Of a stretch of 64,000 nt of DNA, positions 34,749-46,677 are shown in pieces. The stretch spans positions 103,475-167,474 of the forward strand of contig NRSV01000017.1 of NCBI GenBank assembly GCA_002286855.1. The letters are read 5' to 3'. A program made the position numbers and the translations under genes. The DNA comes from Bipolaris cookei. Lineage: Eukaryota; Ascomycota; Dothideomycetes; Pleosporales; Pleosporaceae. The notes below the pieces were generated by a model. The model worked only from the letters and a program-made list of their open reading frames with translations, made no database searches and had not been told where the DNA came from. Position 1 is the stretch's first letter; each line of letters begins with the position of its first letter.

Positions 34749-35220
34749 TTAAACCTTGCTCTTAGCCTCGCCCTTGAGCTCATGCGCCTTTCCCTTGGCC
34801 TGACCCGTAAGCTCGCTAGCCTTGCCCTTGGCCTCACCAGCGACCTGCCTCGCCTGGCCCTTTGCCTCGCCGGTAGTGTTGGGAGTAGCTTCCTTGACGG
34901 CGCTAGCGACTTCCTCTATACAACAATGGCAACGTTAGCTATTTCTGGTCATATGTATACGGGGTACTGCTTGTCATGCGATCGGACCATATGATGTCGT
35001 CATGTTCTCAGCTAACGCAAGGAGCGTTAGGAGTGTAGATGGCAGGGGAAGAGGAAAGCGAAAGAAACATACCGCCCTTCTCGATGCCCTTTACAGCAGC
35101 ACCGGAGATCGTCTTGTCGATTGTCTTGGCTGCATCCTTGATGGCGTCTACAGGGCTCTTGCGCGCAACAGGCGTGGTGCTGAAGAGGCGGGCCTGGCGG
35201 ACAATCTGTTGACGGAACAT
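34749..35220 (-). CDS. Mitochondrial LEA-like small protein
   Basis: Exons 35220-35073 and 34915-34749 join across a 157-bp intron to 104 residues. The start MFRQQIVRQARLFSTTPVAR is a textbook mitochondrial presequence. The C-terminal half holds imperfect 11-residue repeats of the LEA type: GEAKGQARQVA, GEAKGKASELT, GQAKGKAHELK. These amphipathic Lys/Ala/Glu/Gly repeats are disordered in water and helical when dried, and protect membranes and proteins under desiccation or heat. Induction by stress or in conidia is inferred from the family; no stress element was verified. Confidence 0.88.
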
Positions 35221-35611
35221 GTTGTATTATTTGTTTGTTTGATGTGTTTCGTATTTGGTTGGTTTGGAGGGTTGAACGTGGATGTCTCTGAAAGGTGAGA
35301 AGAAGTGCAATTGAGCTTGAAAGTAGAGCTTGTGACGAGTGTGGGCGAAACGACAGCTTTAAAGGATAGGTGGAGGTGGAGTTAGTGGTAGCTGCTGTGG
35401 TATGACGTCGATGTGATCAGCCAAGGAAAAGTGGGCACTGCGCGCATGCAGCATGGCGGGACAAACATGGCGATTGCGAATTTGCATCCGAGAGGAACGT
35501 CAATTTCTTGCATATGAAGGTGCCTTTTCCGTGATCAAGAATACTTATTCGTCTAGTGATTACAATCCTTTGTTCTTTCCATTGTCTCGTGATTGTTACT
35601 TCCTTTTGCGT
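35221..35611. other. Promoter of LEA-like gene / carboxylesterase 3' flank
   Basis: 391 bp with no ORF supported. A TGACGT sits near 35403, upstream of the LEA-like gene. Confidence 0.4.
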
Positions 35612-37417
35612 CTAGTATAGCGCTTTCTGCCACCATGCACACTTGGCATTAGCATTACTGTCGCGAACCTCTTCAAAACCAGTGATGTTGAGCTCCAGAA
35701 CGGTTGCATCCGGCCCGTACATTCTGAAGTCCTTGACGCCAACCGCGTCTGGAACGCCCGTCTCTGCAAAGCTTGTAATGAATTCTTGCAGAGCCCTGGC
35801 AACAGTAGCGTTACGGACGCTATCTGAAAGGGCTCCACCGTCGTAATAAGTATACGACACATCCTGTCCGTGTAAAGCTGGAGGAACGGCGAAAAGATAG
35901 ACATATGTCTCGTTTCCATACGCCTCTGAGAGGTAGTAGATGTTGCAAGTAAAGGCACTCTCGCCAACGATAAGTTTACTACGCTCGTAGTCGTTTCTGT
36001 AACCCAGGGAACCGTCGAAAACCGGTGGGTACAAGGTATCTACAATATAGTCAATCGATGACTGCGGTGCGTTGGCATATGATTTTTCGAGTTGGGTTCG
36101 TAGCGCAGTTGAGGTATTAACTGAGGTAGGCGTAAAGATGGCTCCTTCGTCTGCGTTGTAACCAATCATGACGCGTACGTCCTTGTCGAATCGTCCCTGA
36201 GCCAGGAGCAGGCCAGGTTGGAGCGGGACGAAGACTCCATCCACGGCGGGTCCATAAGTATAGGAACCATATGGGGAATCATAGATGATTTGCTGAGCAT
36301 TGGCGCGAATGACGGCGTCAGACGACAGGGCGCGGAGCTCAGTCAAAGACGTAGCGTTGGTTAGGTTGAGAAACTTGTCGTATGTAGTATCCTGAGTAAC
36401 ATTGGAGTTGATTGGTTGCCAACCAGGGCTCTGTGGAATAGCTTGCTGGAAGGGAGCTGGGCCCTTGGCACCTCCATATGCGGTAATCTGGTGCATAATG
36501 GAACCTCCACCTGCACTCTCTCCGAAAACTGTAACCTATGGAGAATGTTAGTTAAATCGGGTATGAAAAACCCAGAATTTTCGACTCACTCGGTTCTTGT
36601 CACCACCGAAAAGATGAATGTTTTCTTGGATCCACTCGAGCGCCATACGCTGGTCGTACAGGCCCAGGTTAGAGGTACCTCCCTCTGATTGGAAAGACGG
36701 TCCTCCCATCCATCCCAAAGCACCCAGACGATAGTTCATGGCAACGTAAATGACATCGCCATTAGTCGAGTTTCCAGAAGCAGCAAGCAGACCGGCAGGG
36801 TTAGCATTCTTTGAGCCTCCAGTGTATCCACCACCATAAATCCATACAAGAACTGGAGCTCTAAACCCTTTGCCGGCATTTTCAAAGACATCCTCGGGCA
36901 CAAAAACGTCTAGGAAGAGGCAATCTTCTGATTCTCGGGGATCACGTGGTGGGATTACGCTGCTGGCATTGGCTCCTGACGGTACATAGGGGATTGGCGG
37001 TTGTCCTAGTGCTTGCGCAACCAACGCCGCTGTAACAGTTTGCGACCATGCGCCAGTAGCTTGTGGGCAAATTCTACACATGTAAACAAGAGTTTCGTTG
37101 CATGGTTTGATTGGCTTATATACCTTCCTTCATCGCCGTTATTGATTGCTGACCGGTTTGTTGCTGGAGCCTGAGGGGGTGCCCATCTCAACTCGCCGAC
37201 AGGAGGTGCGGCATATCGAATATTTGAAAAGTTGTAGAAGTTGCCGGTTTCCTAAGAGGAAAGTCAGAACCACCAGCCCCAATTGTGATGACACACGTAC
37301 ATTAAATCCCGAAGCGCGGTAGATTTGGTAGCCCAGGTCAATAGTAGGCAGCGATGACGAGTTTTGAGCGTACACGGCACCTAAGAGAGCCGCTGTTGCA
37401 GCGCCGAGACGAAACAT
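35612..37417 (-). CDS. Secreted type-B carboxylesterase/lipase
   Basis: Four exons (37417-37301, 37251-37124, 37073-36590 and 36535-35612) give 550 residues. The signal peptide is MFRLGAATAALLGAVYAQ. The alpha/beta-hydrolase domain has FSNIRYAAPPVGELRW, SEDCLFLDVFVP and the oxyanion segment VLVWIYGGGY. Catalytic residues are Ser250 in VFGESAGGGS, Glu373 in GYNADEG and His465 in PPALHGQD, so the triad is complete. N-glycosylation sequons are frequent. It should hydrolyse carboxylic esters outside the cell; the substrate is unknown. The length (~550) is normal for fungal COesterase-family members. No neighbouring metabolic genes suggest a cluster. Confidence 0.93.
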
Positions 37418-39665
37418 ATTAGTAGCAAACCGGAGAAGTGACGAAACGCAACGCAAGAAAAAACACCAGGCAGCGGAGACCTAAGTATTTGTTTTGCCCG
37501 GGACTCTGGGAGCTTCGCGAATTACCAAATGATGATCTGCCGCGGCATTTCAAGGTGCAAACGCCGCTTTCTAGCCAAATGTAGACATCAACCCCATATA
37601 CGACTTTTGTCATATTACCGAAGCTAGCGGACACTTTTTAGCCATTACGTTCGAGTAGCCACAAAAGGAAGTAAGCTCAATGCGCCCCCAGGCAGCCACT
37701 CATTACAGTAACTGTAACGGGAGGTCCAGACTACATCGACGGGTACACATGGCCGGATATGTGACTAGGTGGAGTATAGATGTATACGTCATGAGACGGA
37801 AGCGTCGGCGGTACAGCGCATGAATTAATTCGTCAGTGGAGTATTTACTCAGAATCAATTCAACATTGAGACTGACTTGTCCTGGCTGCGTTAATGTTTT
37901 GACTTTTGGGTCAAGTATTGTTTATGTTGCAAGCACGTGGTGGCTATACATGGCAACTTTGACGGTCGAAACAGATATATGTACGTAGAGTATTCTTGAC
38001 CCGGCGATACGGGACCCCAAAGTTATCTCGGTTGGATGATGCGAGCTCCGCATTGACAACCCAGACTAGGCTCTTCCCCACCATGACGCCTTGCCTAAGG
38101 CAGGCTTTGGGCCGAGGTATCCGTATGTTGTCGTTGACGATCTAGCCTTGTCCTAGGGGAGTAGATGCAGAGTAAAGAGCTGAGAATGAGGAGGACGGAT
38201 AAGAAGTTGAGAGAGAGAGAGAATAAAGTTATTAGGGAGAGAAGCTTAATGGTGTATAGACTCGATGTCGCATGACGTTCGGGCTTAGCCTAGTCCCGGG
38301 CCCTTGTTTGCCGCTCAATACCGATCTCATCCATGTTGACCAAAACCTTCCTTCACCCTATATTAAGATCTTATTACGCATGTGTTGCATGTAAGCGCCC
38401 AGATAATGGGGATCAGAGACCCATATGCTCATTTACGATCTTGTTCAGATGATGATAAAATGTAATTACACACAGGGCATGGCAAGAGGTAAGCAATATC
38501 TTGACTTGATTACTTGAACAAGGCTTGCAACTGATCAACTGGCAACTTTGACGAAGCCTAAAGCTGAGCCACGCGGAGACAATCGATAGCAAAACGTCAC
38601 GTGGAGCAGTCCATGTCAGTAACGCTCAACTCCCGTCTGCCGTTTTTTTTGTTTTTTTGCTCCCTAAAAGAAGGGCAGCCAAGGCATCACCAACTGTCAT
38701 CTCTGACACCAAAAGCAAGTATTCATGCCGTATTACCCATGAACCCCCGTCAAATCGACCCTCCACAGTCCATTGTGCCACAAATGCTGAACAATGGCCG
38801 CATATACGACACAGTGGTGTAAAAGCCCTTGCAACTACAGACGCAGCGCAACTGTGACACAATGCCGCACGTACAAGCGTCGCAACAAGCGGTGACTCTG
38901 GCTCGTTATGCTGACGAGTCGCGTCTCGAGAGGGATAGGGAGAGAGTTTGAGGGGAGAAATAAGCAAATGCGGCGGCAAAATAATGTCATGACATGACGG
39001 CTAGGGCTAAGCTAGTGCTGCGCGCGCCCACGCGGCATTTGTTCTAGAATAGATAGAGAGCAACTCGGGATTTTAATGTTTTAATGATTACGGCGGGAAA
39101 AGAGCGGGCAACGCGCCAGCCCTAGATAGTGTTATCTATAGTATTATAGTAGGCCGCCCACGTTTCAGATTTGGGGCCCATGATGCCTCGTGGCAAAAGG
39201 TAAAGCTACCAGTACAACGAACCCCCTCACATGTCTGTCAGTGCCGTGCGTTGTCGCCGCCGCCTCCACCGCCGCCCCCATCCAAGACAGCGGGAAAAAA
39301 CGAAGCTAGTACCAGACTGGGCCTGCAATTCATCATGCGCATGTTGAATTAAGAGGGGGGGGGGTGTGCGCGCGTGGGTAGGGGGCTCGACCATTATCAA
39401 CTAACTCCACCTATAGAGTAGACTACAACTACACTAATCCGACACCTCTTCTTCTTTTCCCCACCCGCCCAACACACCCACTCCTATGCGATAACAGAAA
39501 CAAAAGAAGATGCAGCGGCCGTCATTGCCATGATGATTGAGAGTGATTTTGGTGGTGCTGAAGTTACGCAACAAGAACGCACGCTAAAGCGATTGCTTTT
39601 CTGCAAGGTTGAGCCTAGTTAAGAGAATTTGGGGGCGCTGTCGGTGAGAGAAAACGGAAACGGCC
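37418..39665. other. 2.2-kb intergenic region
   Basis: Divergent spacer between the carboxylesterase and F-box genes. It contains a GA-rich patch near 38210 and a 10-G run at 39355-39364. No gene or RNA is recognised. Confidence 0.5.
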
Positions 39666-41017
39666 ATGGATAGGTGTCAGCGCGGACATCACACTCATTC
39701 GACGCCAGCGTCCGAACGGACGAGGAGCCGGGCTCCGACTGCGACAGGTGACAAGACGATTGCGAAGAAGAGATCGAGTTTGGGACGGGCAGCAGGCGGG
39801 TTCCAAAGCAGACTACTTGCGTCGTTGAGAAGTAGGAAGAAGAGCGACAACAATGGGCTAGCGCCGAGCAACAGCCCCTCGAGGTACGTGCCGTATCAAA
39901 TCATGTATCACCCACCAGTCGCTCATGACAGCCAAGCAGCAGCCCGTTTCTGGATGCATTGTTCCGCCTGCCAGATGAGCTTCACATCTACATGCTACGC
40001 GAGCTTTGCGTCGCTGACTTGCTTGCATTACGACGAACGTCGCGCGTGCTCAACATGCTGGTTATGGAGAATGCGCCGGCCCTGGTGCGGTACTGGGTCA
40101 AACACCGCATGGGCAATCTGCACCTGCAACTGTACCCTGCGCCGAGGCCCAGTGCCATTGACTTTCCCTTTTTACTCACAATGAGACGGCGGCACATCGC
40201 GTCCCTGAGGTTGACGCGGCAGCTTGCCGATCACCTTGTAGGCGAGCCGGTGGAGGCAGCAGTGTCCCCACGCCAGATGCAGCTGTGGTCCTCGGTCTAT
40301 GAGCGGATGCTTCCCCTGGTCTTTGGCGTTGGCTACTTTCTCGACGAGCACAGACGGCTGCTGCTAGAGAGGGACCTCGGACATATACGACCGCGGTCAC
40401 GGATTGGCTACCATGTCCGCACGACTCCGGGAATTGCCGACCAAGAGAGGAAGATTGTCAAGAATCTGGATGCACCGCTGCGGCTGCAGTACTTTTACAT
40501 GTATTGCTTCATTGTGCAGGTGCTGCTGCGAAAGACACGGCCGGCGAGCAGTGCTGAAGCAATGGCAACGTTTCTCCGCGGATGGTCCCACCAGCCGGCG
40601 TGTTATGAAGACATTGCCTTTTTTCTGATATTGGGTGGTATAGGCCGGGTGGCCAAATTGCTCGCGTGCCCAACGTACAGTGAGCAGAGACTGTACCTGC
40701 TTTCGTTCCGGACACACATGTCACCGCACACAAGCAAGTGCTGGAGAAGGCACTGGAAGGATGCAGGCGTAGTATCACCGGCTTTACTCGACGATATTCC
40801 TTGCACGCAGATTGGCATAACGCAGCTAGACCAGATCTGGGCTCCACTGATTGCCCAGATGATGGGGCCTGGATCCAGGGACTGCAGTGAACAGGAAAAG
40901 AGGCGCTACGAGGAACTAAAGCTGTCGGGCAAGTTCATCAACGAAGTGATGGGATACGACATCCTGCAGGGCCGTGCAGCAGACGGGGGCGAGCTTGACG
41001 ATGACCACGAGCCATGA
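39666..41017 (+). CDS. F-box domain protein
   Basis: Exons 39666-39883 and 39940-41017 join across a 56-bp intron to 431 residues; an alternative acceptor three bases upstream would add one Ser. The N-terminal ~70 residues are basic and Ser-rich. An F-box follows at ~residues 78-125: FRLPDELHIYMLRELCVADL, then LALRRTSRVLNMLV. The rest is helical without recognised repeats, including RLQYFYMYCFIVQVLLRK. F-box proteins bind Skp1 and bring substrates to SCF ubiquitin ligases; the target here is unknown. The C-terminus is acidic (GGELDDDHEP). The start is the first ATG in frame and is not independently supported. Confidence 0.85.
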
Positions 41018-41949
41018 AAAAAAAAGTATGTACGGGTTAGCAGGGGAGTTACTCTAGCTACATAGTGGAAGAGGAGAAAAAAACCTTGTATCGGTACCAT
41101 TGAAGTGCCGTGTTTGCTTGTTGTTAGGTTCTGGCACATGTATGGTGCCGGGCAATCTCCGCTGGTTTAGCGGTTAAAGAGGCTTTTGTGTTTTGGTGTG
41201 GCTTAGTTTGTGCTTAAAGATGCAAGCAGCCCACATGTATTACGTACAGGACCGGTGGACTAGCGTGGTACAGTGGCCTAGTTTGAATTGAGGTCTGTGG
41301 ACCCTGCAGAAGTCACGATGAAGGGCTTTTGTTGGTGAGTGACATTGGGCTTGGCGTGGTTTTTTTTTGCATGTGCTTGACCTTAAGAGGAGGAGGGCGT
41401 CAAGCAAGCTACCCACTGCGGTCTGGGCTTAGCATGTCAAGGGCGGATGCTGTGTGGTTGATGGCACAGGGCGAGACAAGGGGACAGTTGGAGAAGCGTC
41501 GTCGTCGGGTGGAGACGTGGAGGTAGGTGGTGGGGTAGAGTGGTGTAGGAGATTGCGACATGTGTAGTAGTGGGATGTGTGTATTTTTGTTTTTCCAGGA
41601 CTGGGGCAAGATGGCAGGTGGGTGGCGGATAAGATAGAGAGGCAGATGTCGCCAGAGCCATAGAGAGAGCCAGAGGCCAGACCCTGGAGGGGTTGCCGTG
41701 ACGGCCGGAAGGTCGAGTCTGTGCGTGTCTTCTAGAAAGCAGCGAGTGAGGGGAGTGGAGCTCGTCTGTGGCTCTGCAGCAGACTGGCCGATGTGCAGCG
41801 AGGGGCGCAGCCAATGGCGTCGAGGCGATTTTTGCCGCAGCGTCAGTGGGCCGTAACAGAGTTGGAGTGGCAGAGAGGCGGCATTACCCACTACCCAGGG
41901 CCTGGCTGCACGCACGCGACATGACGGCAATTCGGCCGCTGCTGATTAA

Positions 41950-41974
41950 CGGGCGACGGGCGACGGGCGACGGA
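41950..41974. repeat. 7-bp minisatellite (GACGGGC)
   Basis: About three and a half copies. It shares a 19-nt block exactly with 27483-27501. Confidence 0.85.
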
Positions 41975-42009
41975 CAGTGTGCTGCAAGCAGAGCAGAGTG
42001 GAAGTCGAG

Positions 42010-42044
42010 TCAAGTCAAGTCAAGTCAAGGCAAGTCAAGTCAAG
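42010..42044. repeat. CAAGT pentanucleotide array
   Basis: About seven units of TCAAG/CAAGT with one variant (CAAGG). Confidence 0.85.
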
Positions 42045-42460
42045 GTGCAACGGGCAGCATGGACAACAGGGAGCATCCAAGACGGCTCGACAGTCTTGGG
42101 GCGTTTCAGGCAAAAGCAACGGCATAGTAGGCAGAGGCAAAGGGCGGGTGCAATTGTGATTGCAAATGGTTCCGTTCCGTGGCAGATTGGGATGACGTGC
42201 AGAGAGCCAGACAGGCACGCACGCACGCACGCACACTGGCCAGCTGCATCGGGAAGCGACGATGAATCAAGACGAGGCTGCGTCATTGGCTGCGAGCCGG
42301 CCATGGGCGGATGGGTGGATGCGCGAATGGAGTGACAGCGCGACAGCCCGAGAGAGAGGACAGAACAGTATGCAACTACCTAGCAGACCAAAGATACTTA
42401 CATGCTACCACTGTACATACATGCCAACACCCACACCATCGCCATGACGTGCATCCAGGA

Positions 42461-42525
42461 CATGTACATGTGTACATACATACGGTAGTGTACAAGTGTA
42501 CAGGTGTACATATGTACATGTGTAC
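42461..42525. repeat. TGTAC-rich palindromic cluster
   Basis: Seven TGTAC pentamers in 65 bp, several within the palindromes TGTACA or ACATGT. It is able to fold into hairpins. Confidence 0.75.
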
Positions 42526-43220
42526 TTTCATGTGCTCTTCTGCCTCTGCTTCCTTTCTCGCCGTCGGGTGCGTCTGGGGCGTCTGCAAACTGCAATGGGC
42601 GCACCACCAGCCCCAACGGCGGCACAGCCAATGGCGGGCCGTTGATGCTGACCGCAACAACAGCCCGCATGCATCCCGGTCGCTGTAGCGTCGGCTCTTG
42701 GACAGTTGCTCCGCAGCCCCCGTAATTGCTCCTACCACTTGCACCCAGCCCAGAAGAGCCAGCATGCGAACTAAAATCCCGCTGCTCTCTACTCATGCCC
42801 TACTGCGCCAGTGCCAGCCCTAGCGTCGTCCTACACGCCCAAGCCCAAACCATATAATCCCAAGAGCCCGGCCCAGCGTTTGCGACCACTACCAAGCAGT
42901 CCCCATCCAAGTGCCACCCCTTCCACTTCCTCCACCCTCCCGACACTCTCCACTCGACACCACCACCACCACCATCACCATCACCACTACCACTACCACT
43001 ACCACCTTCCCATACACCGGCGCACCACCCTCACTCCACTCTCCCCGCCTATTCACCACTCACAGCCAGCTCCCACCACCCCATCTCTCCGCCGGCCCAG
43101 GTTTCGCGCGGCAACTACGCCTCTCTGGGCTACCCATCAGTCAGCTGAGCCACCACTCCCGACCCCACCGTTACACACTGCCAAACACCATGAGACGGTA
43201 GAGATTAGATAGCAACAAAT

Positions 43221-44679
43221 ATGGACTTTACGGTAAGCACCCGCGCTTGTCCCTACTCCCTTTCCCCAAAACATGCCCTGGCTTGCCCCGGCCCGTCGCT
43301 TGCTACCCGTCATGTGTCCCCAACCTCGCCTCCCCTCCCGAACAAGCACCAGGGCTAACGCGAGCGCCTCTTAGATTTCGCTCGCACATTTTTGCGAAGT
43401 CCACGGTCCTACCTCCATCATCTGTACCCAAGCATCCACCTCGCCCTGCGGCTCATGCAACCCATGCGTCACGCCCCCGTCCGACGAGCCCCATTCGACC
43501 TGCTCTTACAATGGCTTGTACGACCAGCCCACCTCGCTCAAGCTGAATCCGCGCGCCCCCCACCTCAACTCGCCCTTTGACTCGCCGCCCACCAGCCCAA
43601 ACTCGCCCTCACACAACCCATACTTTCCCAGCTGCTCATCGTCGTCCGCTGGCAGCAGCTTTGGCGGAAGGAGACCTAGCAGCACCCTCGAATCAGACTC
43701 GGACGTGTGCGAAAACTGTCAGATGGTAGTTCCCCAAAAGTACAGCGACAAGATTCCCAACGGCGCTCCTGGCAGCCCCACCAAGGACGGACGAGGAAGG
43801 AACGGCAGTCCTGTGTTACGCAGCTCACAAAACTATCCCGTACGACGCCCTGTTTCGCGCGACGATGTCAGCAGTACCGATTCGTCAGACGTTTCAGACA
43901 CCGAACAGTCGGCTTCCTTCCAGAGTGGCAACTCGAGCTTGTATCCAGACTCGGTACCCGCCTCGCCCTCTCTTAGCGCAAGAAGCGTCCACACCCATAC
44001 CCTCAACTACATCTCCACCAGCCAGCCACAGTCGCCCAGCACCTACTCTCTATTGCGACGCACCTGCATCCGAACCTTGTCGACCGAGGTCCTCCCCCTC
44101 AGCAAGCCGTCTGGACCTATAATGTTTGGAGACTCGGTCGCCGGCTACACCATTGCCTATGTCTTTCGTCTGCAGGATCCGCGATCACGAGGCGCTAAGC
44201 GCACCTATGCGCTCATTGCTATGGCTGGTCGCGACTGTCGCAGAGCCACAAAGGCTATGGTCAAGATCACCGAGGCTTTCGAGGGCATCGCCAACAGAAT
44301 CATTTCGCTGGCCGACAGGGTTCTTGAGCGAGAGAGCGCAGCTTCGCAGAGTATACCGCGTCCAGCGACGGCCGTACCCGGAAGCACTCCCCCCCTCGGC
44401 ACTTCGGCGTCCTCGACGTCCTCGGCAACCTCACAGCTGTTATCGCCTCAGAAGGAACGGACCTCGTCGACCACCAGTGCGCCCAGTTTCCGCAACATCA
44501 CTCCCGTCTCTTCTTTCTTGTCTGCCAAAAAGCTCGACCCCGATGGCTTCCCTCGTGTGTCTCGTGACGTGATGAAGGCCAAGAGCCTGATTGAGATTGT
44601 CGGCCAGGAAAACTTCTTCGTCGACCTACACACCCTCTTCTGCCGACTGCTACACTCTCTGATCAAGCAGTACGGATAG
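43221..44679 (+). CDS. LST7: Folliculin/Lst7 N-terminal-type protein
   Basis: Exon 1 is only 12 nt (43221-43232, MDFT), followed by a 142-bp intron and exon 2 at 43375-44679; 438 residues in total. The folliculin longin domain starts ISLAHFCEVHGPTSIICTQA. A Cys-rich insert and long Ser/Pro loop follow, then ESDSDVCENCQMVVPQ. The core strand region is GDSVAGYTIAYVFRLQDPRS, then RTYALIAMAGRD, and the end is FFVDLHTLFCRLLHSLIKQY. Lst7 with Lst4 forms the yeast counterpart of FLCN-FNIP, a GTPase-activating complex for Rag GTPases in TORC1 amino-acid signalling at the vacuole. The C-terminal DENN half of animal folliculin is absent, as in yeast. Confidence 0.9.
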
Positions 44680-46353
44680 TTCGTTCACAGTTGTCGCTTC
44701 TCTTTAGCGTACACACTTTACTTTCTCTTCGTTGTATGTCTTACTCATTGTTGTATTTCTTACTAGTCGTTTCTCGTCGTGCGTTATAGCGTTTTCTTTT
44801 CCATTAGTTCCACAGTGTGTTGGAGCGCCGGCGTTAGGGTACAACTACTTTTCTTCCAACGACATCGTTATCTTGCTTCGCGACTCACAGACCAGACGAT
44901 CAAGGTCGAGTAGCTTTATACCCTGTTTGCGATACCCGAAGCTTCTTGTTTTTGTTGCCGGGACTGAGCAGTGCACATTAGATTCGTGCAACTCGACTCT
45001 TACAACGGCGTTCTGGAGAGGGTAATCGGGGATGCGAGTGTCGACGATGGAATGCTTGCTACTATACTAAGTCTCTAGTAGCGATGGCGTGATTAACGTC
45101 GTGGATGAGGTGATGGAAGAAAAATAGCAGTCACAATATGAAGTTGTTAAGACGACATTTGGTTTCCTTATGAGTACATTGTTTTGTGAAGTGTGCAAAC
45201 TCTACTTGTCTGCATGGTCATGTCTGCCTAAAGAGCCAAACCTCATATGCTACATTAGGTTAGCCTGAGTACATGAGAGGCCCAATACACCTAGGCACAA
45301 GCACAAGCATAACTCTAGTACTCAACTATCATCTTGAACACGCTGCTACTGAACTTCAGACCCTCACGATACCCTTCTGAAAGGGTACACGGTACATGTC
45401 TGCTATGGCTTACCCGCTTCCTCGACCCGATTTCCGTCTCCGCTGCCGCAAGCCTATGGCCCACTCGCGCCGCTGCTCCATTCTCCGATACCGGAAGACT
45501 GCGACCAATTATTACTAGCATCTTATGATTGCTAATCTGCACGTCTGGAAGTATGCAGTCTCCTGACAATAGAGCGAATGATAAGTGGTACGCGGCTTTT
45601 TGCTCGTCATGGCTTGATACGATATCGGCCCGGATCACTCGGCTGGCGGATGGGCGGTCTTGTATTGGATTGACGTCATAGTCTTTTTGCTCCACCACCA
45701 TCGGATAGTGTCGATGCTTGACGGATACGGCAAAGAAAAGCTCCGATACATGTCATAGCTTTGATCTTTTGCTCTTTCAGCCTTCCTAGTCCTCCGTCTG
45801 TGGGGAACAGGTGGCTATTATTTAAGCATCATGGCTTAAGCCAAGTTTTCAACCGTCTGAAAGCCAAGTTTTTGTTGCCCTCTTTCGAGCATGACGAAGA
45901 TTGCTGCCGGAGCCTGGCCAGAGAAGAGTGATGATCACGGAGGAATGTTCGTATATGGGCACCGTGTCTGATGATTTACATAGGTGGATTGAACAGCTAG
46001 GGGTCATACAGGGTAGATGCGTTGAACTGACGTAGTTGGAGGTCACAATATGACGAATGCCAAAACATCATGTGTAACCCTCTCTGCTGCCACCGAGGAG
46101 TATACAAATGGAATGAAGAGTACACCTCATCATCCTTATAGCACGCCATCGTCGATTCAACGTCAAATTGACCATCTTGACTCTAGACATCTAACCAACC
46201 ACAACAAAGTCCAAGTTTATCCAACACTTTTAACTCATGAGAACGCCCGCTTGTTCACCAAGCCACACACGTACGAACAAAAACGCTTACCACAATAGGT
46301 AGTGCAATACCTCATCACCTTTACACCGTCAACCCCCCATATCACATTTCAAC
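44680..46353. other. 1.7-kb intergenic region
   Basis: No supported gene. A 128-codon minus-strand frame (45315-45701, ATG start) has no recognisable motif and is left unassigned. Confidence 0.45.
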
Positions 46354-46677
46354 ATGGACTCTTTTACCGGAAATGGCTCAAACCAAGCCACATCCAACAG
46401 CAGCCAGCAAAAAGAAGATTACCTCGACAAGGGCCTTGACGCTGTAGAGAAGAAGTACGGCGGTGCATCGACTGAGGACACACAAACGTATAGAGGTGTG
46501 AATGAGAAGATTGTATGTTTCCATCGTTCTCCTAGTTCCACCCAGAACCAAGGGCAATACATAAAATAAAATAAAAGAAAGGAACAGCAGGCTAACCTTC
46601 ACTAACAGACCGATGGTGCACGCAACATGTTTGAAAAGGCGACTGGCAAGGATATCCCCGACAAGATCTCCAACTGA
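46354..46677 (+). CDS. Small conserved fungal protein, paralogue 1
   Basis: Exons 46354-46512 and 46609-46677 join across a 96-bp intron to 75 residues. The N-terminus is Asn/Ser/Gln-rich. The conserved part reads EDYLDKGLDAVEKKYGGAST, then NEKITDGARNMFEKATGKDI and PDKISN at the C-terminus. Splitting at EKI|TDG gives a phase-0 intron in exactly the same place as in the neighbour at 47911. This is a widespread fungal family of 70-100-residue soluble proteins without known function, often described as stress- or spore-enriched; that description is from memory. There is no signal peptide or membrane segment. Confidence 0.85.

Larger units (their letters stand above)
41018..43220. other. 2.2-kb repeat-rich upstream region of folliculin gene
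   Basis: Non-coding as far as can be seen. It holds a GACGGGC minisatellite (41950-41974), a CAAGT array (42010-42044), CACG repeats (~42218-42236), a TGTAC-rich cluster (42461-42525) and CAC/CAT repeats (42959-43005). Overlapping open frames on both strands are consequences of the repeats. Confidence 0.6.

Noticed and set aside
45315..45701. 128-codon minus-strand ORF with ATG
   Set aside because: No domain, and composition is unlike neighbouring genes. It could be a chance frame, so it is only mentioned under the intergenic entry.
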